Source: Plesiomonas sp051652165
GTDB lineage: Bacteria; Pseudomonadota; Gammaproteobacteria; Enterobacterales; CAMTGL01
Length of the DNA stretch: 64,000 bases
Assembly (NCBI RefSeq): GCF_051652165.1
Contig: NZ_JBOFTR010000004.1
Coordinates: 496,001-560,000 of the forward strand
Reading direction: 5' to 3'
Under the pieces are notes generated by a model. It saw only the letters and a list, made by a program, of their open reading frames with translations, made no database searches and was not told where the DNA came from. Made by a program: the position numbers and the translations under genes. Shown piece after piece: positions 8,597 to 17,248 of the stretch (within the stretch, counting starts at the first letter, position 1; each line of letters starts with the position of its first letter).

Positions 8597-10126
8597 TTAC
8601 AGTGTGATATCTGCCACGGGATGGCTAATTAGCTGCTCTTTTGATAATGGGTGACTAAATAAAAACCCTTGCGCATGATCAACATTTAAATTACGCAAAT
8701 AGAGCAATTGTGCGGAAGTTTCTACACCTTCGGCAACCACCTCCATTCCCATAGAGTGAGCCATTTGTAATATAGAGTCTAATACCGGAGTATGAATAGT
8801 CTCTAAACCAATAGATTGAATAAAACCCTTATCTATTTTTAAATAATCAACTTTATGTTTTTGTAGATAAATTAATGCGCTGTGCCCTGTACCAAAATCA
8901 TCAATAGCAATCAAAAACCCTAATGCCCTCAATTTTACAAAAATATGCTCTGCACTCTCATTATCTTCAATCAATACTCTTTCCGTAATTTCTAATACGC
9001 ATATAAAGTGATTTTGGGGTAGTTGTTGATAAAAAGACATTAAGTCATCAATAAAATAAGGGCTATTGAGATGAATAGCTGAAATATTAATGGCTATTTT
9101 AGTACGAGCAGGATATATCTCTGCCAGAGATGCACTATCATTAATAATTAATGTAAACAAATGCTGTGTTAACGGAATAATCATTCCTGAATGTTCAGCA
9201 TAGCTAATAAACTGATCGGGAGGAATTAACCCTTGTGTTGGGTGCTTCCAGCGTAGCAACACCTCAAACCCACTCAGAGAGCCATCACGTAAACTGAATA
9301 CTGGCTGATATAGCACAAAAAACTGATCGTTTTTTATACCACGTAAAATAAGCGTTTTCATATCTCTGTTGTTACCTAAATAAAAATAAGATAACAAACC
9401 ACTCATCAGCGCAATCAATACAGAAAGAAATAAAATTTCATACCACATCGAAAGAGAGAGATTATCACCAAACACATAAACTTCATAACCATATCGCTCT
9501 GATGTAACACGCACGATTGGATTAGGAAGCTCGCTTTTGGGGATAATTTTGTCTGTAGAGGTAACAACGGCTTTATCATTAATAACAAGAGCAATACCAT
9601 CAATACGTTCAGAGGTAAAAACAATTGTTTTATAGCTTTCGATAGAAAGAGGAATCGTTGCTAATACACCGGTTTTACTCCCTAAGTTCTCACCCCCGAT
9701 CCAAAGAGTAATAAGAGGCGAATTTTCTGATGATAATACACCTTGGCTTAAGCCAATACTGTATGTCTCATCTAAGTCAACACCTAACAAATAGTTTTCA
9801 ACCGGTTCAGTCATATTGCCTAAAGAGGAAGAGCAATAAGCCACCCCCTTTTGCACAAGAATATAAGATCTGACATCTGTATTGTATGAAGCGCGCCTGA
9901 TTAGCTTATTTCTCGCACTATTACACTGTAAATTCTCTAATGTTGTAATATACAACATATCATCAACAATTTTATCTATTCGATCATCCATGATTTTTCG
10001 AATACCATACATAACATTTTGCCTTACTTTTTCTTGTTGGTAGCTTACTGATAACCAGACTAAGAAAAACACAGACAAAAAAGCAAGTAGACTGATAAGT
10101 GATATAATATATTTTTTATTTTTCAC
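8597..10126 (-). CDS. Membrane c-di-GMP phosphodiesterase with CSS-motif sensor and EAL domain
   Basis: The 509-residue protein has membrane helices at about residues 7-28 and 229-252. The periplasmic domain between them carries a CSS motif (VAYCSSSLG, Cys98) and a second cysteine (Cys68), which could form a redox-sensitive disulfide as in E. coli PdeB/PdeC. The cytosolic EAL domain (about 262-500) keeps GFEVLLRW (EVL in place of EAL), NISAIHL, EITERVLI, IDDFGTG, LKIDKGFI, EGVET and QGFLFSHP, so it should hydrolyse c-di-GMP. No GGDEF domain is present. GTG start at 10126 with GGAG nine bases upstream. By lowering c-di-GMP it could affect motility and exopolysaccharide, but the target is unknown. 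Confidence 0.9.
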   Translation of the reverse strand: MKNKKYIISLISLLAFLSVFFLVWLSVSYQQEKVRQNVMYGIRKIMDDRIDKIVDDMLYITTLENLQCNSARNKLIRRASYNTDVRSYILVQKGVAYCSSSLGNMTEPVENYLLGVDLDETYSIGLSQGVLSSENSPLITLWIGGENLGSKTGVLATIPLSIESYKTIVFTSERIDGIALVINDKAVVTSTDKIIPKSELPNPIVRVTSERYGYEVYVFGDNLSLSMWYEILFLSVLIALMSGLLSYFYLGNNRDMKTLILRGIKNDQFFVLYQPVFSLRDGSLSGFEVLLRWKHPTQGLIPPDQFISYAEHSGMIIPLTQHLFTLIINDSASLAEIYPARTKIAINISAIHLNSPYFIDDLMSFYQQLPQNHFICVLEITERVLIEDNESAEHIFVKLRALGFLIAIDDFGTGHSALIYLQKHKVDYLKIDKGFIQSIGLETIHTPVLDSILQMAHSMGMEVVAEGVETSAQLLYLRNLNVDHAQGFLFSHPLSKEQLISHPVADITL

Positions 10127-10360
10127 GTTTATCTACTCCAAATAATACATTGGTACTTAAATTAAAATCACAAAAATAGATAAAAAATCAACTAAACAAC
10201 TTTGAAATAAAAATAAAGAAGCAGTGTAATAACAACAAAAAAATAGAGTATCGGGTTAAACACTAAGTTATGAGTACATTAGAACTAAAAATAACATATA
10301 GATCTAATCTCTCGTCTCCCTACCACCCACTGTCCCTACTACCTACTGTATGAAGTTTGA

Positions 10361-10822
10361 TTAGTCACCCATAGAGAACAAATTAACTTCAATATACGTT
10401 GCACGGTCTGAAACAGGGCTGCAATGTTGAGTGTCTAAATTACAATAAATACCATGACTAAACTGAATATTACGTGCTGGTTTCTCAGTAACCTCTATAA
10501 CGATATCACTGGTTTGGCTATTGATAGCATCAATATGTGTAGTGTCAGTAAGCATCTCACCCATAATATGGGACAATCTGTCTTTATTAACTGTATTATT
10601 TAAATGAGCACCATCTAAATAAAGAGTACTATTGATATAGTGTAAAGAGTGTAGAAGAGATATACCACTTTTAGTTGCACAAAATTTAGCAATACGATCA
10701 CACACCACTCCCTGTTCTGGAATAAAGATATCAGGGGTTACTTGCTGAACAAGTTCATAAAATGCCCCGACTCCTATAGCAATGATAATAAGAACAGTGA
10801 ATGGATTCATAGCGGCATCCAT
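10361..10822 (-). CDS. Membrane-anchored or exported protein, possibly YcgJ/Fels-1-like
   Basis: The 153-residue protein has one N-terminal hydrophobic helix (about residues 6-25) and then a region EQGVVCDRIAKFCATKSGIS, whose GVxCD-x5-FCA-x3-GIS pattern I associate with E. coli YcgJ and a Fels-1 prophage protein family. A second pair of cysteines occurs in IYCNLDTQHCSP. Four cysteines outside the membrane suggest two disulfides. Function is not known. ATG 10822 lacks a clear ribosome site; ATG 10810 is the alternative. The family assignment is from memory of the motif only. Confidence 0.5.
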   Translation of the reverse strand: MDAAMNPFTVLIIIAIGVGAFYELVQQVTPDIFIPEQGVVCDRIAKFCATKSGISLLHSLHYINSTLYLDGAHLNNTVNKDRLSHIMGEMLTDTTHIDAINSQTSDIVIEVTEKPARNIQFSHGIYCNLDTQHCSPVSDRATYIEVNLFSMGD

Positions 10823-11072
10823 CGCGATGCAAAGTCATCTAAGTATAATAAAGATCATACAAATTAACAGGTGAAATAGTGATTAACTCACCGTTGAAAC
10901 TGCGTACAATCAATACTGATAAAAGCACCAGAGTTATGCTTTTCTATAAACAAGCATCGCTTTTCACTTGTCAGTTCTTATGTAGGTAATTTGCTTAAAA
11001 AATCAGTATAATCAATTATCTAACCTGTTATGATAGATAAATAACATACTACTCAGCATTTAAGGTGTGTGT

Positions 11073-11111
11073 ATGCTTCATTTTCATTGGCTGCTAGGTT
11101 GTATCAAATGA
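11073..11111 (+). CDS. Possible 12-codon leader peptide coupled to eptA
   Basis: The reading frame encodes MLHFHWLLGCIK and ends in TGA at 11109-11111, which overlaps the eptA ATG at 11108 (ATGA arrangement). It has the only good Shine-Dalgarno sequence in the area (AAGG, seven bases before its ATG), while eptA itself has none. Translation of the leader could therefore load ribosomes onto eptA. This is inference from layout. Confidence 0.4.
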   Translation: MLHFHWLLGCIK

Positions 11112-12784
11112 ATGGAATCAAATCGATGATAGCGAGACCCCCTTGCACTAAAGGTGTTTCTCTTTCTCTATTTACGCTCTTAACCAGTACTTATATTGGA
11201 TTAGTACTCAACGAAATGTTTTACCGAAATTTGTATGATATTTTTTCGAAAATGTCTACGGTCGATCATTTCTTTGTTATATCAATCCCATTTTTTATTA
11301 TTGCAACACTCAATTTTTTACTTAATTTACTTAATTGGCAATATTTTATAAAGCCATTTTTTATATTGCTGGTTATAACCTCTGCGTTAGTCTCTTACGC
11401 AATGACAAAATATGGGGTCATTTTTAATCAAGATATGATCCAAAATATCTTTGAAACGAATGTCAGCGAGGCAAACTCATACTTTAGCTTATCTGCACTG
11501 CTCTGGCTCTCTCTTACTGGATTATTACCAGCAATTATTATTTTATTTACGCCTATTCGCTACACCTCATTTTTAAAACAACAAGGCTGGCGACTACTCT
11601 CATTAGTAGCATCACTTATTATTGTGGGTATTATTGCTTTACTATTTTATAAAGATTACGCTTCCGTGGGCAGAAATAATCCAACATTGCGTTCAGTTAT
11701 CGTACCAACGTATTATATTAACAATACATATAAATACATTAAAAAAGCCTATTTTTCTAAACCAGTGATTTATCAACAAATAGGTTTAGATGCCACGCTA
11801 TCACCTATCACTGTTGAGCACTCTTCAACATCAGAAAAAAATACCAAACCGACGTTGTTTTTTTTATTAGTCGGTGAAACAGCACGCAGTCAAAATTATG
11901 CATTAAATGGCTATAACAAACCCACAAATCAATACACTGCTGATCTTGATGTTATTTCATTTCAAAACGTGCACTCTTGTGGAACAGCAACAGCAATATC
12001 AGTTCCGTGTATGTTCTCTAATTTAGGTCGAAGTGATTACAATGAAGCACAGGCAAAAAACCAAGATAATGCGTTAGATATCTTGCAACGTGCTGGTGTT
12101 GAGATGCTTTGGAAAGAGAATGATGGTGGTTGTAAAGGTGTTTGTGATCGCATTCCTACTGTCACATTAAATGTAAAAGAGAAAAATGGGCTATGTAATG
12201 GTTCAACCTGTTATGATGGTGCATTTTTACTTGGGCTAGAAAACGATATTCAAAATATCTCTGGTTCAAAAATGATCGCATTACACCTGATTGGTAGCCA
12301 TGGCCCAACCTACTATTTACGTTATCCTAAAGAGATGCGAACGTTTGTTCCTGATTGCCAGCGTAGTGATATTGAAAATTGCACACAGCAAGAGTTAATT
12401 AACACTTATGACAACACCATTCTTTACACTGATTTTGTCATATCCGAAATCATTAACATGCTTAAAAAGTATGAAGATAAATATAATGTTGCTCTGCTAT
12501 ACCTTTCTGATCACGGTGAGTCTCTCGGTGAGAATGGTCTTTATTTACATGGAACACCTTATAGTCTAGCACCTGAATATCAAACAAAAATCCCAATGAT
12601 TACATGGTTTTCTGATGGATTTGCTAAGGAAAATAATTTAGACCTTCTTTGTCTAAAAGAAAGAGCTAAAACAGAGTCATTCTCACACGATAACTTGTTT
12701 AGTTCGTTATTAGGAATAATGAATGTAAAAACATCTGTATACCAACCTGAACTCGATATTTTTAATCGTTGCCGCCGCAACTAA
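11108..12784 (+). CDS. eptA: Lipid A phosphoethanolamine transferase (EptA/MCR family)
   Basis: The protein is 558 residues from ATG 11108 (E. coli EptA 547). Five hydrophobic helices in the first 220 residues anchor a periplasmic alkaline-phosphatase-like catalytic domain. The catalytic features are visible: VGETARSQNYALNGY with the zinc-binding Glu, CGTATAISVPCMFS with the nucleophile Thr, and YLSDHGESLGENGLYLHG with the Asp-His zinc ligands. Cysteines of the domain are conserved (C-GGCKGVCD, NGLCNGSTC). It moves phosphoethanolamine from phosphatidylethanolamine to lipid A phosphate, lowering negative charge. An in-frame GTG at 11069 would add 13 residues but overlaps the ribosome site. Substrate could also be core sugar; lipid A is favoured by similarity. 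Confidence 0.88.
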   Translation: MNGIKSMIARPPCTKGVSLSLFTLLTSTYIGLVLNEMFYRNLYDIFSKMSTVDHFFVISIPFFIIATLNFLLNLLNWQYFIKPFFILLVITSALVSYAMTKYGVIFNQDMIQNIFETNVSEANSYFSLSALLWLSLTGLLPAIIILFTPIRYTSFLKQQGWRLLSLVASLIIVGIIALLFYKDYASVGRNNPTLRSVIVPTYYINNTYKYIKKAYFSKPVIYQQIGLDATLSPITVEHSSTSEKNTKPTLFFLLVGETARSQNYALNGYNKPTNQYTADLDVISFQNVHSCGTATAISVPCMFSNLGRSDYNEAQAKNQDNALDILQRAGVEMLWKENDGGCKGVCDRIPTVTLNVKEKNGLCNGSTCYDGAFLLGLENDIQNISGSKMIALHLIGSHGPTYYLRYPKEMRTFVPDCQRSDIENCTQQELINTYDNTILYTDFVISEIINMLKKYEDKYNVALLYLSDHGESLGENGLYLHGTPYSLAPEYQTKIPMITWFSDGFAKENNLDLLCLKERAKTESFSHDNLFSSLLGIMNVKTSVYQPELDIFNRCRRN

Positions 12785-12796
12785 ATGCAAGTCACA

Positions 12797-12827
12797 TAAA
12801 GCCCTGTTCAATGAACAGGGCTTTATG
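12797..12827 (+). terminator. Hairpin terminator of eptA
   Basis: ATAAAGCCCTGTTC and GAACAGGGCTTTAT form a perfect 14-base-pair stem with a three-base loop, 12 bases after the eptA stop. The T tract is poor, but the arm ends in AAAG/CTTT, so it may act in both directions for the convergent small gene. Confidence 0.75.
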
Positions 12828-12908
12828 TATTACAGTATTACAAAGCTGATCTTTTATCTTTGTATATACTGTTATTTTTGTACTCTATTTTATATCGCTT
12901 ATCTCAAT

Positions 12909-13148
12909 TTATATTATTGCTTTCGTTATTGCGGTAATACTCAGTAAAGCCATAAATACAGCTGAAATGCCTAGATCCCAACAATAAGTGAGTGAATCAT
13001 GGTAATTAGTACTGTCTGTATTTAGCTGAATTATCAGTTCACATAGAAAAACAATTGATAATACACCGGTAATCAATGCAAATAATACTCTAAATGTTAG
13101 TGCATTTATAACGATATCTTTTAACTTCATTCCATTTATCATCAACAT
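12909..13148 (-). CDS. Small two-helix membrane protein of unknown function
   Basis: The 79-residue product has a short positively charged start (NGMKLKDIVIN) and two hydrophobic helices at about residues 18-40 and 57-78, joined by a polar loop with Asn, Asp and His. AGGTG lies five bases before ATG 13148, supporting translation. It is convergent to eptA and shares its terminator region. I do not recognise the family. Confidence 0.5.
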   Translation of the reverse strand: MLMINGMKLKDIVINALTFRVLFALITGVLSIVFLCELIIQLNTDSTNYHDSLTYCWDLGISAVFMALLSITAITKAII

Positions 13149-13744
13149 ATTTACACCTGATATGCATCCATGAACACAAGTGACTTTAACGAGCCCGCTA
13201 TTGAGGTATAAGTCATATCGTCTACTGCACGTACGCGATGACTTAACTCCCCTCTTTTGCTATGTATCCAGTAATTAATTTTTAAAACAACAGCTATAGC
13301 CTACTCTTTTTAAAATTATTTTCTAATTAAAATTAACACTGCTCTAAAGAGACAACTACACGCTCAATGAAAATTAAAAACAACAATAAAAACAAAATGA
13401 TATAGAGAAACACCGAATGAATTATTTTTTATTAATAACGAATAAATCAATTTTAAGCCTGATTTTTATCAAAAATAATTCAATATAATTGCAATTAAAG
13501 TGCATTTATATGCATAAAATTAGCAGTTAAAACACAACTAGAAACAATTTAGTGTGTTACTCAGAGATAAACATACGAAATAAATTCAATATAACACATT
13601 ATTTTTCCGCTTTATTTTTTCTCAAAATAAAGCACAAGGGTATTATTTTTTAATAAAACCCTTTTATCTCTAGTGCATTCCTGAGAGTATGCATAGCATT
13701 ATATTCAAATTAACTGATGATCATTAACATTTATAAGGGGTATT
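13149..13744 (+). other. AT-rich intergenic region upstream of gloA
   Basis: About 600 bases with many A/T runs and no convincing reading frame. AAGGGG immediately before 13745 is the gloA ribosome site. I see no operator I can name. Such AT-rich DNA is the usual target of H-NS, which is encoded at 26361. Confidence 0.5.
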
Positions 13745-14149
13745 ATGCGCATTTTGCACACGATGTTACGCATTTCTGACATGCAGCGTTCACTTGATTT
13801 TTATACCCGTATTTTAGGCATGAGCCTATTACGTATCAGTGAAAATGAAGAGTATAAATACTCTTTAGCTTTTGTCGGTTATGGTGATGAAAGTACTGGT
13901 GCAGTTATTGAGTTAACATACAACTGGGGTGTAACGCAGTATGAAATGGGGACTGCATTTGGGCATATTGCATTGGGTGTTGATGATGTTGCAGCCACTT
14001 GCGAAACTATTCGTAATGCCGGTGGTTCAATTACCCGAGAAGCAGGCCCTGTGAAAGGAGGAAGCACTATTATTGCTTTCGTTGAAGACCCTGATGGCTA
14101 CAAAATTGAATTAATCCAAAATAAGCAAGCCTCTGTTGGATTAGGTTGA
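13745..14149 (+). CDS. gloA: Lactoylglutathione lyase (glyoxalase I)
   Basis: The 134-residue protein (E. coli 135) has all four metal ligands at family positions: His5, Glu56, His74 and Glu122. It isomerises the methylglyoxal-glutathione hemithioacetal to lactoylglutathione in the cytosol, usually with nickel in proteobacteria. The neighbouring motY and rnt genes form the gloA-rnt-motY neighbourhood known from Vibrio. Start ATG with AAGGGG upstream. Confidence 0.96.
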   Translation: MRILHTMLRISDMQRSLDFYTRILGMSLLRISENEEYKYSLAFVGYGDESTGAVIELTYNWGVTQYEMGTAFGHIALGVDDVAATCETIRNAGGSITREAGPVKGGSTIIAFVEDPDGYKIELIQNKQASVGLG

Positions 14150-14175
14150 TTTAAGTATCTTGTAAGTTTGTTATC

Positions 14176-14222
14176 TGTGCGGTGTATAACGATTAACTCT
14201 TTTTCGTTTTATATACCGCACA
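14176..14222. terminator. Hairpin between convergent gloA and motY
   Basis: TGTGCGGTGTATA pairs with TATATACCGCACA (one bulge) around a T-rich loop. It sits between the 3' ends of two convergent genes, so it may stop both, although neither side has a strong T tract. Confidence 0.45.
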
Positions 14223-14248
14223 ATAAAAATTTACTCTACTCGTATATT

Positions 14249-15136
14249 TTACAGGCTGCTCTCTGCACCACGTGCTAATGAAATCACTAAACGGCGATTT
14301 AGTTTACGCTGTGTTGGTGAACGATTATCAGCAACTGGCCGCTTATCACCATAAACTTGCAATTGTATTTGCTCAGGCTTTAGCCCTAATTTCACAAAGT
14401 AATTTTGAATAGTTTCAGCCCGTTTACGAGCTAACTCTTCACTATTGATAACCACTTCTCTATCGTCACCGTGTGCAGCCACCAGCACCAGTTCAACATC
14501 TTTAATATGCTTTACATATTCGGCTATTTTTGCCAATTTTTGCTGAGAGTCAGCCACTAAAAGTTCACTTTCTGGTTGATAGTGCAGCACGGTATACGCA
14601 ATATCATCAAAGTTATAGGGCAATAATCGCTGTACACAGGATAAATACTGTTTATATGCCGATTTAAAGTATGCCGGTGATAAACTCACTTGTATCTGAC
14701 TGTGCCCATAATAAGCATCACGGTATTGCAGTGTCGGTAAACGCCCTTTCTCAAGTGCTGCCAACATTTGCCATGCATATGTATCTGCTATGTACCCATC
14801 AAATTGTTGAAATAGGGTTAATGTGCTTATTGACTCTGATGCTATACCTGGCATCCAACGAGGAGGTAATGTCAGCAGTGTTGTACGGCGTGTTTCAGCC
14901 ATTGGGCGTAACATGTGCAACGCAAAGTCAAGGTTGATTTTTTTACTGGCTCGGCTAGTAAAAACGCCTGTTCCGTAGTTTGGAATCACATGCTCTAAAC
15001 GGCATTCAAGTGGTGAATCTTGTGTCATTACCCATTTTGAATCATCAATACCTGCAAAAAAGCGAGTGTTTGCCCACAAAGGCAGGCTGTTCATCAATAA
15101 TACCGCCATGAGAATGTATCGGTGGCTACGAATCAT
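14249..15136 (-). CDS. motY: Sodium-driven flagellar motor protein MotY
   Basis: The protein has a signal peptide (core ILMAVLLMNSLPLWA), a MotY N-terminal domain and a C-terminal OmpA-like peptidoglycan-binding domain (about residues 175-290, with LVLVAAHGDD, RAETIQNYFVKLGL and NRRLVISLARG). The N-terminal blocks SPLECRLEHVIPNYGTGVFT and ASKKINLDFALHMLRPM are near-copies of Vibrio MotY. MotY forms the T-ring with MotX around the basal body and is needed for torque by PomA/PomB. I use ATG 15136; an upstream in-frame GTG at 15151 adds five residues. This gene is the best single clue to the organism: it implies a sodium-driven polar flagellum. Confidence 0.93.
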   Translation of the reverse strand: MIRSHRYILMAVLLMNSLPLWANTRFFAGIDDSKWVMTQDSPLECRLEHVIPNYGTGVFTSRASKKINLDFALHMLRPMAETRRTTLLTLPPRWMPGIASESISTLTLFQQFDGYIADTYAWQMLAALEKGRLPTLQYRDAYYGHSQIQVSLSPAYFKSAYKQYLSCVQRLLPYNFDDIAYTVLHYQPESELLVADSQQKLAKIAEYVKHIKDVELVLVAAHGDDREVVINSEELARKRAETIQNYFVKLGLKPEQIQLQVYGDKRPVADNRSPTQRKLNRRLVISLARGAESSL

Positions 15137-15273
15137 AAAGCACTTTCTCACTGTTACTCTTCTTTGAATGCTCTCTACTTAGCGGCAATGCAAAGGAATA
15201 CTTTAGTTACCTCCCATAAATTGCAATAATAGAATGCTCATTCGTGTCATTTATACAGCAGCAAAGAGAGCCC

Positions 15274-15975
15274 ATGGCTAAAATAACCAACCCTAACAGC
15301 CTAACTGCCCGTTTTCGTGGCTATTTCCCTGTCGTGATTGATGTTGAAACAGGTGGATTTAATGCAACAACAGATGCGCTTTTAGAGATTGCGGCTGTTA
15401 CGCTGAAAATGGATGAAAACGGTTGGTTGCTGCCCGATCAAAAATTAAGTTTTAATATTGAGCCGTTTGAAGGGGCAAATTTAAATCCTGAAGCACTGGC
15501 TTTTACTGGCATTGACCCTTATCACCCACTGCGGGGTGCAGTCAGTGAATATGATGCTTTACATGAAATATTTAAAGTGGTGCGCAAAGAGCTCAAAGCG
15601 GCTGAATGTAACCGCGCCATTGTTGTAGCACACAATGCCGCTTTTGATCATGGCTTTTTAATGGCCGCTGCACAGCGAGCCAACTTAAAACGCAACCCTT
15701 TCCACCCTTTTGCAACCTTTGATACCGCCGCACTCAGTGGTCTGGTATTAGGGCAAACGGTACTGGCAAAAGCATGTAAAACAGCACAAATTTCCTTTGA
15801 TAATCATCAGGCACACTCTGCATTGTATGACACAGAGCGTACCGCCGAGCTGTTTTGCGAGTTGGTAAACCGCTGGAAGCGTTTAGGCGGGTGGCCATTG
15901 GCGAATGATACAGAAGATACATCTGACGTATTTGAGCAAATCCAAGATGAAACAAGCATTCAAACATCAAACTAA
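15274..15975 (+). CDS. rnt: Ribonuclease T
   Basis: This DEDDh-type 3'-5' exoribonuclease trims tRNA and other small stable RNA ends. From ATG 15274 the catalytic residues fall at Asp23, Glu25, Asp125, His181 and Asp186, the same numbers as in E. coli. GAGAG lies five bases before this ATG; the frame continues upstream to a GTG at 15244, which I reject. The C-terminal tail (after WKRLGGWPL) is about 20 residues longer and acidic. It is divergent from motY. Confidence 0.96.
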   Translation: MAKITNPNSLTARFRGYFPVVIDVETGGFNATTDALLEIAAVTLKMDENGWLLPDQKLSFNIEPFEGANLNPEALAFTGIDPYHPLRGAVSEYDALHEIFKVVRKELKAAECNRAIVVAHNAAFDHGFLMAAAQRANLKRNPFHPFATFDTAALSGLVLGQTVLAKACKTAQISFDNHQAHSALYDTERTAELFCELVNRWKRLGGWPLANDTEDTSDVFEQIQDETSIQTSN

Positions 15976-16009
15976 TACTGCAATGTAAACTACCAACACA
16001 CACAAATAC

Positions 16010-16033
16010 TGCGGGAAGCGTTCATTTCCCGCA
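16010..16033 (+). terminator. Terminator of rnt
   Basis: TGCGGGAA pairs with TTCCCGCA around an eight-base loop, followed by a pyrimidine-rich stretch with five T. It lies 35 bases after the rnt stop. Confidence 0.65.
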
Positions 16034-16215
16034 TATCCTCTTTTTCAATATCCCTATCTGATTATATTTCGAGCAGTGAAGCATGATATGCTTCTCACGA
16101 CGCACTCTTTGGCTTCTTTTTATTCAGTTACCGAGCGCAAAAACGCCCAGACTCCCATGGATATTAAGTTTATGCTATATTAATAGCTTATTATTCTGCT
16201 TTATCGGAAAAAAAT

Positions 16216-16788
16216 ATGTCAGTCGAAGCAACTTTACTGCAACGTAGCAACGCCCACTGTGAACTTTGTACCAGCGAACAAAATCTTGCTGTTTACTCTG
16301 TGCCACACTCTACTACTGATGATGCCGATCACAGTGTATTGTTATGTGAAACCTGCCGTACTCAGATTGAAAATCCAGCGTTGACTGATGTTAGCCATTG
16401 GCGTTGCCTGAACGACAGCATGTGGAGTCAGGTTCCTGCAGTACAAGTGATGGCATGGCGGCAGCTTAAGCAGTTATCCACTGAAGTGTGGGCACATGAT
16501 CTGCTCGATATGCTCTATCTTGATGATGAAACCCTTGCATGGGCCACAGCCGGTGTAGCAGAAGAGTCTGATGACTCCCAACCAACACTCGACAGCAATG
16601 GCAACCCGCTGCAAGACGGTGACTCAGTTACCCTGATTAAAGATTTAGTCGTGAAAGGTGCTAACTTCACGGCAAAACGAGGTACTATGGTAAAAAATAT
16701 TACGCTAACCAGCAATCCGGAGCACATTGAAGGCCGAGTTAATGGCGTACATATTGTTCTGGTTGCCGCTTTCCTTAAAAAAGCCTAA
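16216..16788 (+). CDS. PhnA/YjdM-family zinc-ribbon protein
   Basis: The 190-residue protein has an N-terminal zinc ribbon with CELC (residues 15-18) and CETC (44-47), a middle region rich in Trp and Leu, and a C-terminal PhnA domain (about 124-190) with DSNGNPLQDGDSVTLIKDL and VKGANFTAKRGT. E. coli YjdM (old name PhnA) is 111 residues; the longer form with a spacer between ribbon and PhnA domain is the version I know from Vibrio relatives. Despite the old name it is not shown to take part in phosphonate use. Role unknown. Confidence 0.85.
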   Translation: MSVEATLLQRSNAHCELCTSEQNLAVYSVPHSTTDDADHSVLLCETCRTQIENPALTDVSHWRCLNDSMWSQVPAVQVMAWRQLKQLSTEVWAHDLLDMLYLDDETLAWATAGVAEESDDSQPTLDSNGNPLQDGDSVTLIKDLVVKGANFTAKRGTMVKNITLTSNPEHIEGRVNGVHIVLVAAFLKKA

Positions 16789-16801
16789 GTCTGCCTGATT
16801 A

Positions 16802-16892
16802 TCGCCTCATCATGGTTATTTGTTGTATCCAATATACGAAATAATCAGTATGCAACAACTCACGTTATGAACGTATGTTGCTGATGAGGCGA
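16802..16892. repeat. Structured 91-base inverted-repeat element
   Basis: TCGCCTCATCA at 16802-16812 and TGATGAGGCGA at 16882-16892 are perfect inverted copies. Inside them TTGTTG can pair with CAACAA, or GCAACA can pair with TGTTGC around an ACGT/ACGT hairpin. The two inner pairings exclude each other. It starts 13 bases after the phnA-like stop and has no T tract, so it is not an ordinary terminator. Confidence 0.55.
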
Positions 16893-16919
16893 AAGATCTT
16901 AAAAGTAAAAATACCAAAC

Positions 16920-16954
16920 AAGAAGAAAGAAGAAAGAAGAAAGAAGAAAGAAGA
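16920..16954 (+). repeat. Heptanucleotide tandem repeat, (AAGAAGA)5
   Basis: Five perfect copies of a seven-base unit in a row. The unit length is not a multiple of three. The enclosing open frame (16875-17108) has a terminator inside it and I do not consider it a gene. Confidence 0.95.
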
Positions 16955-17002
16955 AAATATTAGGGATATAGATAGCAGCAATGCAGCAGTAGAAATTAGT
17001 AT

Positions 17003-17029
17003 AAAAAAACGCCGATATCATATCGGCGC
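17003..17029 (-). terminator. Terminator downstream of zntB
   Basis: On the minus strand CGCCGATA pairs with TATCGGCG around a three-base loop and is followed by seven T. It is about 220 bases after the zntB stop codon. Confidence 0.8.
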
Positions 17030-17248
17030 TGCAAAAATAGAGTTTCGCTATAATACAAATAAATTGAAGGAAGTTAAGACAACGTGGAGTACAGCATCCA
17101 TCGCATAAATACTGTATTCACCTGCGTTATAGAGTATGCGATAACGTGACCATCGCTACTTTGATTTTGCTCAATTTTTCAGTCATCACTGTTAAACTCT
17201 GTGGCAAAAGATCTTTTTTATCTCTGTTTTTTCTACACACAAGCTCTG

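Noticed and set aside
16875..17108. 77-codon open frame with Lys/Glu repeats
   Set aside because: It is made by the AAGAAGA repeat and runs through the zntB terminator hairpin. Composition and context do not support a gene.
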